A stretch of DNA of 64,000 nucleotides. It comes from Phycisphaeraceae bacterium (GTDB lineage: Bacteria > Planctomycetota > Phycisphaerae > Phycisphaerales > UBA1924). Numbering within the stretch: position 1 is the stretch's first letter; every line of letters begins with the position of its first letter. The DNA lies in contig JAHBXG010000005.1 of the NCBI GenBank assembly GCA_019636565.1, positions 62,001 to 126,000 on the forward strand. The letters are read 5' to 3'. Below, in pieces: positions 62,661-64,000 of this stretch. Under the pieces are notes generated by a model. It was not told where the DNA came from, ran no database searches, and saw nothing but the letters and a program-made list of their open reading frames with translations. Both the position numbers and the translations under genes were made by a program.

Positions 62661-63410
62661 CTAGTTTGGTGATTCCGCCGCATGCCCGTGCACTGCTCCC
62701 GCGCGAGCCTCTTCCGCCCGCACGCCCGCTGGGAAGAGAATGTTGTTTTCCTTGTGAATGTGCACGTGGGTATCACGCTCCAGGTCACGCAACAAACCGA
62801 CCATCGCCCGGAACGATGCGCACGCGTTGTCCGGCGGCGTGAAGTTGTTCGTCAAGTCTTTGATCTCGCGGAACATTTGTCCCACCTCATTGTGGTCGTG
62901 CATCATGCAATCGATCGGTCGGCGCACGCTCCAGGGCGGACCAGTGTGAATCTCGGATTTGCGATCCAGCCGCCGCAACCACGGAAAAAGCACGCGGTCC
63001 TCCCGGATCATGTGGTCGAGCATCTCTTCGCGCAGTCGCGCAACCACCCGCTCGAGATCGTGCAATTCCGGGTGAGCGGCGCCGTGATGGGCCGCAACTT
63101 TCGGCACCAGCACCGCAAGACGCGCGAACGATTCCCTCGCGAACGCATGGTGCGTGCGCTCGATGTGGTCCGCCAGTTCTGTCATGGTCGCCGAGGCCCA
63201 GTCCCGTTCGGACCCGGCCGCCTCCCCAGTCATTTCGCAAAGCGCGCGTAAGACTTCGTCCAAATCCGCATTGGACATCCGGCAAGCCTCGCGCAGCGTG
63301 CGGACCCCTTGGCAGCAGTAGTCAAGTCCAAATCGCTCAAAGACTGCCAGGCTCCGCGGCATGTCCGCGCCGATCTTTCCAATGGGCACGCTTGCATCAA
63401 TTCTGGGCAT
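62661..63410 (-). CDS. ric: Iron-sulfur cluster repair di-iron protein (RIC / YtfE / ScdA)
   Basis: 249 aa. ScdA_N domain with the FGLDYCCQG motif, followed by a hemerythrin-like four-helix bundle with di-iron ligands in ADHIERTHHAF, MIREDRVLFPWL, CMMHDHNEVG and HVHIHKENNILFP. RIC repairs iron-sulfur clusters after NO or peroxide damage. Its start overlaps the Rrf2 gene by 14 bases, so regulator and repair protein are made together. Confidence 0.93.
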   Translation of the reverse strand: MPRIDASVPIGKIGADMPRSLAVFERFGLDYCCQGVRTLREACRMSNADLDEVLRALCEMTGEAAGSERDWASATMTELADHIERTHHAFARESFARLAVLVPKVAAHHGAAHPELHDLERVVARLREEMLDHMIREDRVLFPWLRRLDRKSEIHTGPPWSVRRPIDCMMHDHNEVGQMFREIKDLTNNFTPPDNACASFRAMVGLLRDLERDTHVHIHKENNILFPAGVRAEEARAGAVHGHAAESPN

Positions 63411-63867
63411 CGTTCAATTCTCCTTTCAGGGCGTCCTGTTCGCGAAGAACATCGCGAACGACGCTGTACGAGTTGTCGCCGCACGCCAGCACGCTGCTGA
63501 GTGTCGTCTGCCGAAATGTCCGCTCAATCTGCGCGACCGCACCGTCCAGGCACTGGTGAACCGCTCGATATGCCGCACGAAGCGGCTCCTCGACCGGGCC
63601 GCTCTCTGGCCGTCGGATCGGCTCCACCGCATTGACGATCTCCAAAAGGCTGATCGTCTCGCTCCCGCGCGCGAGCGAGAATCCGCCGTGCGGTCCCCGG
63701 AAGGATCGCACGAGTTCCGCGCACACCAGATCACGCATGATCTTCGACAGATAGCCCGCGGGCACACGCGTGTTCCGCGAGATCATCGCGCAGGTCACGC
63801 TTTCTTCCTTCCGTGAAGCAAGGAAGCTCATCGCGATCAGTGCGTATTCGACAGTTTGAGAAATCAC
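63397..63867 (-). CDS. Rrf2-family transcriptional regulator, copy 2
   Basis: 156 aa from GTG 63867, with GGGAGG upstream; comparison with copy 1 (MLSQTVEYAL) supports this start over 63891. Winged helix ISQTVEYALIAMSFLASRKEESVTCAMISRNTRVPAGYLSKIMRDL and GGFSLARGSETISLLEIVNAVEPI. The cluster region reads RPESGPVEEPLRAAYRAVHQCLD: only one of the three cluster cysteines remains, at the position that copy 1 has lost. Iron-sulfur binding in the classical way is doubtful. Confidence 0.87.
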   Translation of the reverse strand: MISQTVEYALIAMSFLASRKEESVTCAMISRNTRVPAGYLSKIMRDLVCAELVRSFRGPHGGFSLARGSETISLLEIVNAVEPIRRPESGPVEEPLRAAYRAVHQCLDGAVAQIERTFRQTTLSSVLACGDNSYSVVRDVLREQDALKGELNDAQN

Positions 63868-63927
63868 GACGCCTCCCAGCCACCATCCCATCGAGCAAAG
63901 AAATCCAGCTGATCCGGCTTCCTGCGG

Positions 63928-64000
63928 CTAGCGCGGCACGTCCGGCTTGCCGTAGCGACTTTCCATCCACTCGCGGCGGGCAACCGCAAGTGCGGCAGCG
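63928..64000 (-). CDS. C-terminal end of an upstream gene (runs off the window)
   Basis: Only the last ~24 codons are present (AAALAVARREWMESRYGKPDVPR, then TAG). The frame is open to the window edge and ends 60 bases before the Rrf2 start. Too short to name. Confidence 0.4.
   Translation of the reverse strand, partial: AAALAVARREWMESRYGKPDVPR

Noticed and set aside
1..64000. tRNA, rRNA and CRISPR arrays
   Set aside because: No cloverleaf-like segment, ribosomal RNA stretch or spaced direct-repeat array was found by eye on either strand; a covariance-model search would be decisive.

Overview
The window is a high-GC bacterial chromosome segment, most likely from a Planctomycetota bacterium of the Phycisphaerae type. 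The clearest pointer is the secreted protein at 11619-12356, which ends in a VPAPG motif, a short hydrophobic helix and an arginine run, as PEP-CTERM-like proteins of that group do. Paired DUF1328, DUF2934, DUF3309 and DUF3185 mini-proteins and the general gene mix fit. The assignment is inferred from gene content; there is no rRNA in the window.

Layout. (1) 1-5798, minus strand: a fatty acyl-AMP ligase - acyl carrier protein - alpha-oxoamine synthase megasynthase, split by a one-base frameshift, followed by an ABC-2 exporter and the start of a glycosyltransferase-like gene. This looks like a small lipid or acyl-amine pathway. (2) 5884-15604: envelope and stress mini-proteins, a group 2 sigma-70 factor, a PAS histidine kinase with a NarL-type regulator, an OmpR-type regulator, a PEP-CTERM-like protein and a MOSC protein. 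(3) 15873-17035: an IS3-family element with a stop codon early in orfA. (4) 19136-22851: a three-gene phage packaging/methylation module (ParB-methyltransferase, small terminase-like, large terminase) with no structural phage genes after it. (5) 23370-49153: a dense stress and low-oxygen island with glutamate dehydrogenase, three Rnk/GreA-C proteins, two HPF-like ribosome factors, a truncated hemoglobin, tandem universal stress proteins, a fused cytochrome b/molybdopterin oxidoreductase, GTP cyclohydrolase I, transaldolase, an NhaA-DsbA fusion, Dps and a second copy of the kinase/regulator pair. (6) 49473-64000: a ClC channel, then an unusual nitrate-reductase-type operon (NarI-like cytochrome b, cupin, cytoplasmic NarB/NasA-like catalytic subunit, four-cluster ferredoxin, Tat-type Rieske protein, DUF6755, SLAC1/TehA-type channel) with MobA, and then a nitrosative-stress set (nitronate monooxygenase-like protein, two Rrf2 regulators, CopD-like protein, RIC iron-sulfur repair protein).

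The most unusual signal is a recurrent intergenic motif, consensus GATTGGGGAARTTTCC. Nine copies were read by eye, and most lie 40-180 bases upstream of a start codon and point toward it. Its targets include the tandem universal stress protein, a glycosyltransferase, the second kinase/regulator operon, several mini-proteins and both members of an apparently undescribed small protein family. With the duplicated PAS-kinase/NarL-regulator pair, this suggests one regulon resembling the mycobacterial DosR hypoxia response in logic. That link is inference. No tRNA, rRNA or CRISPR array was found.
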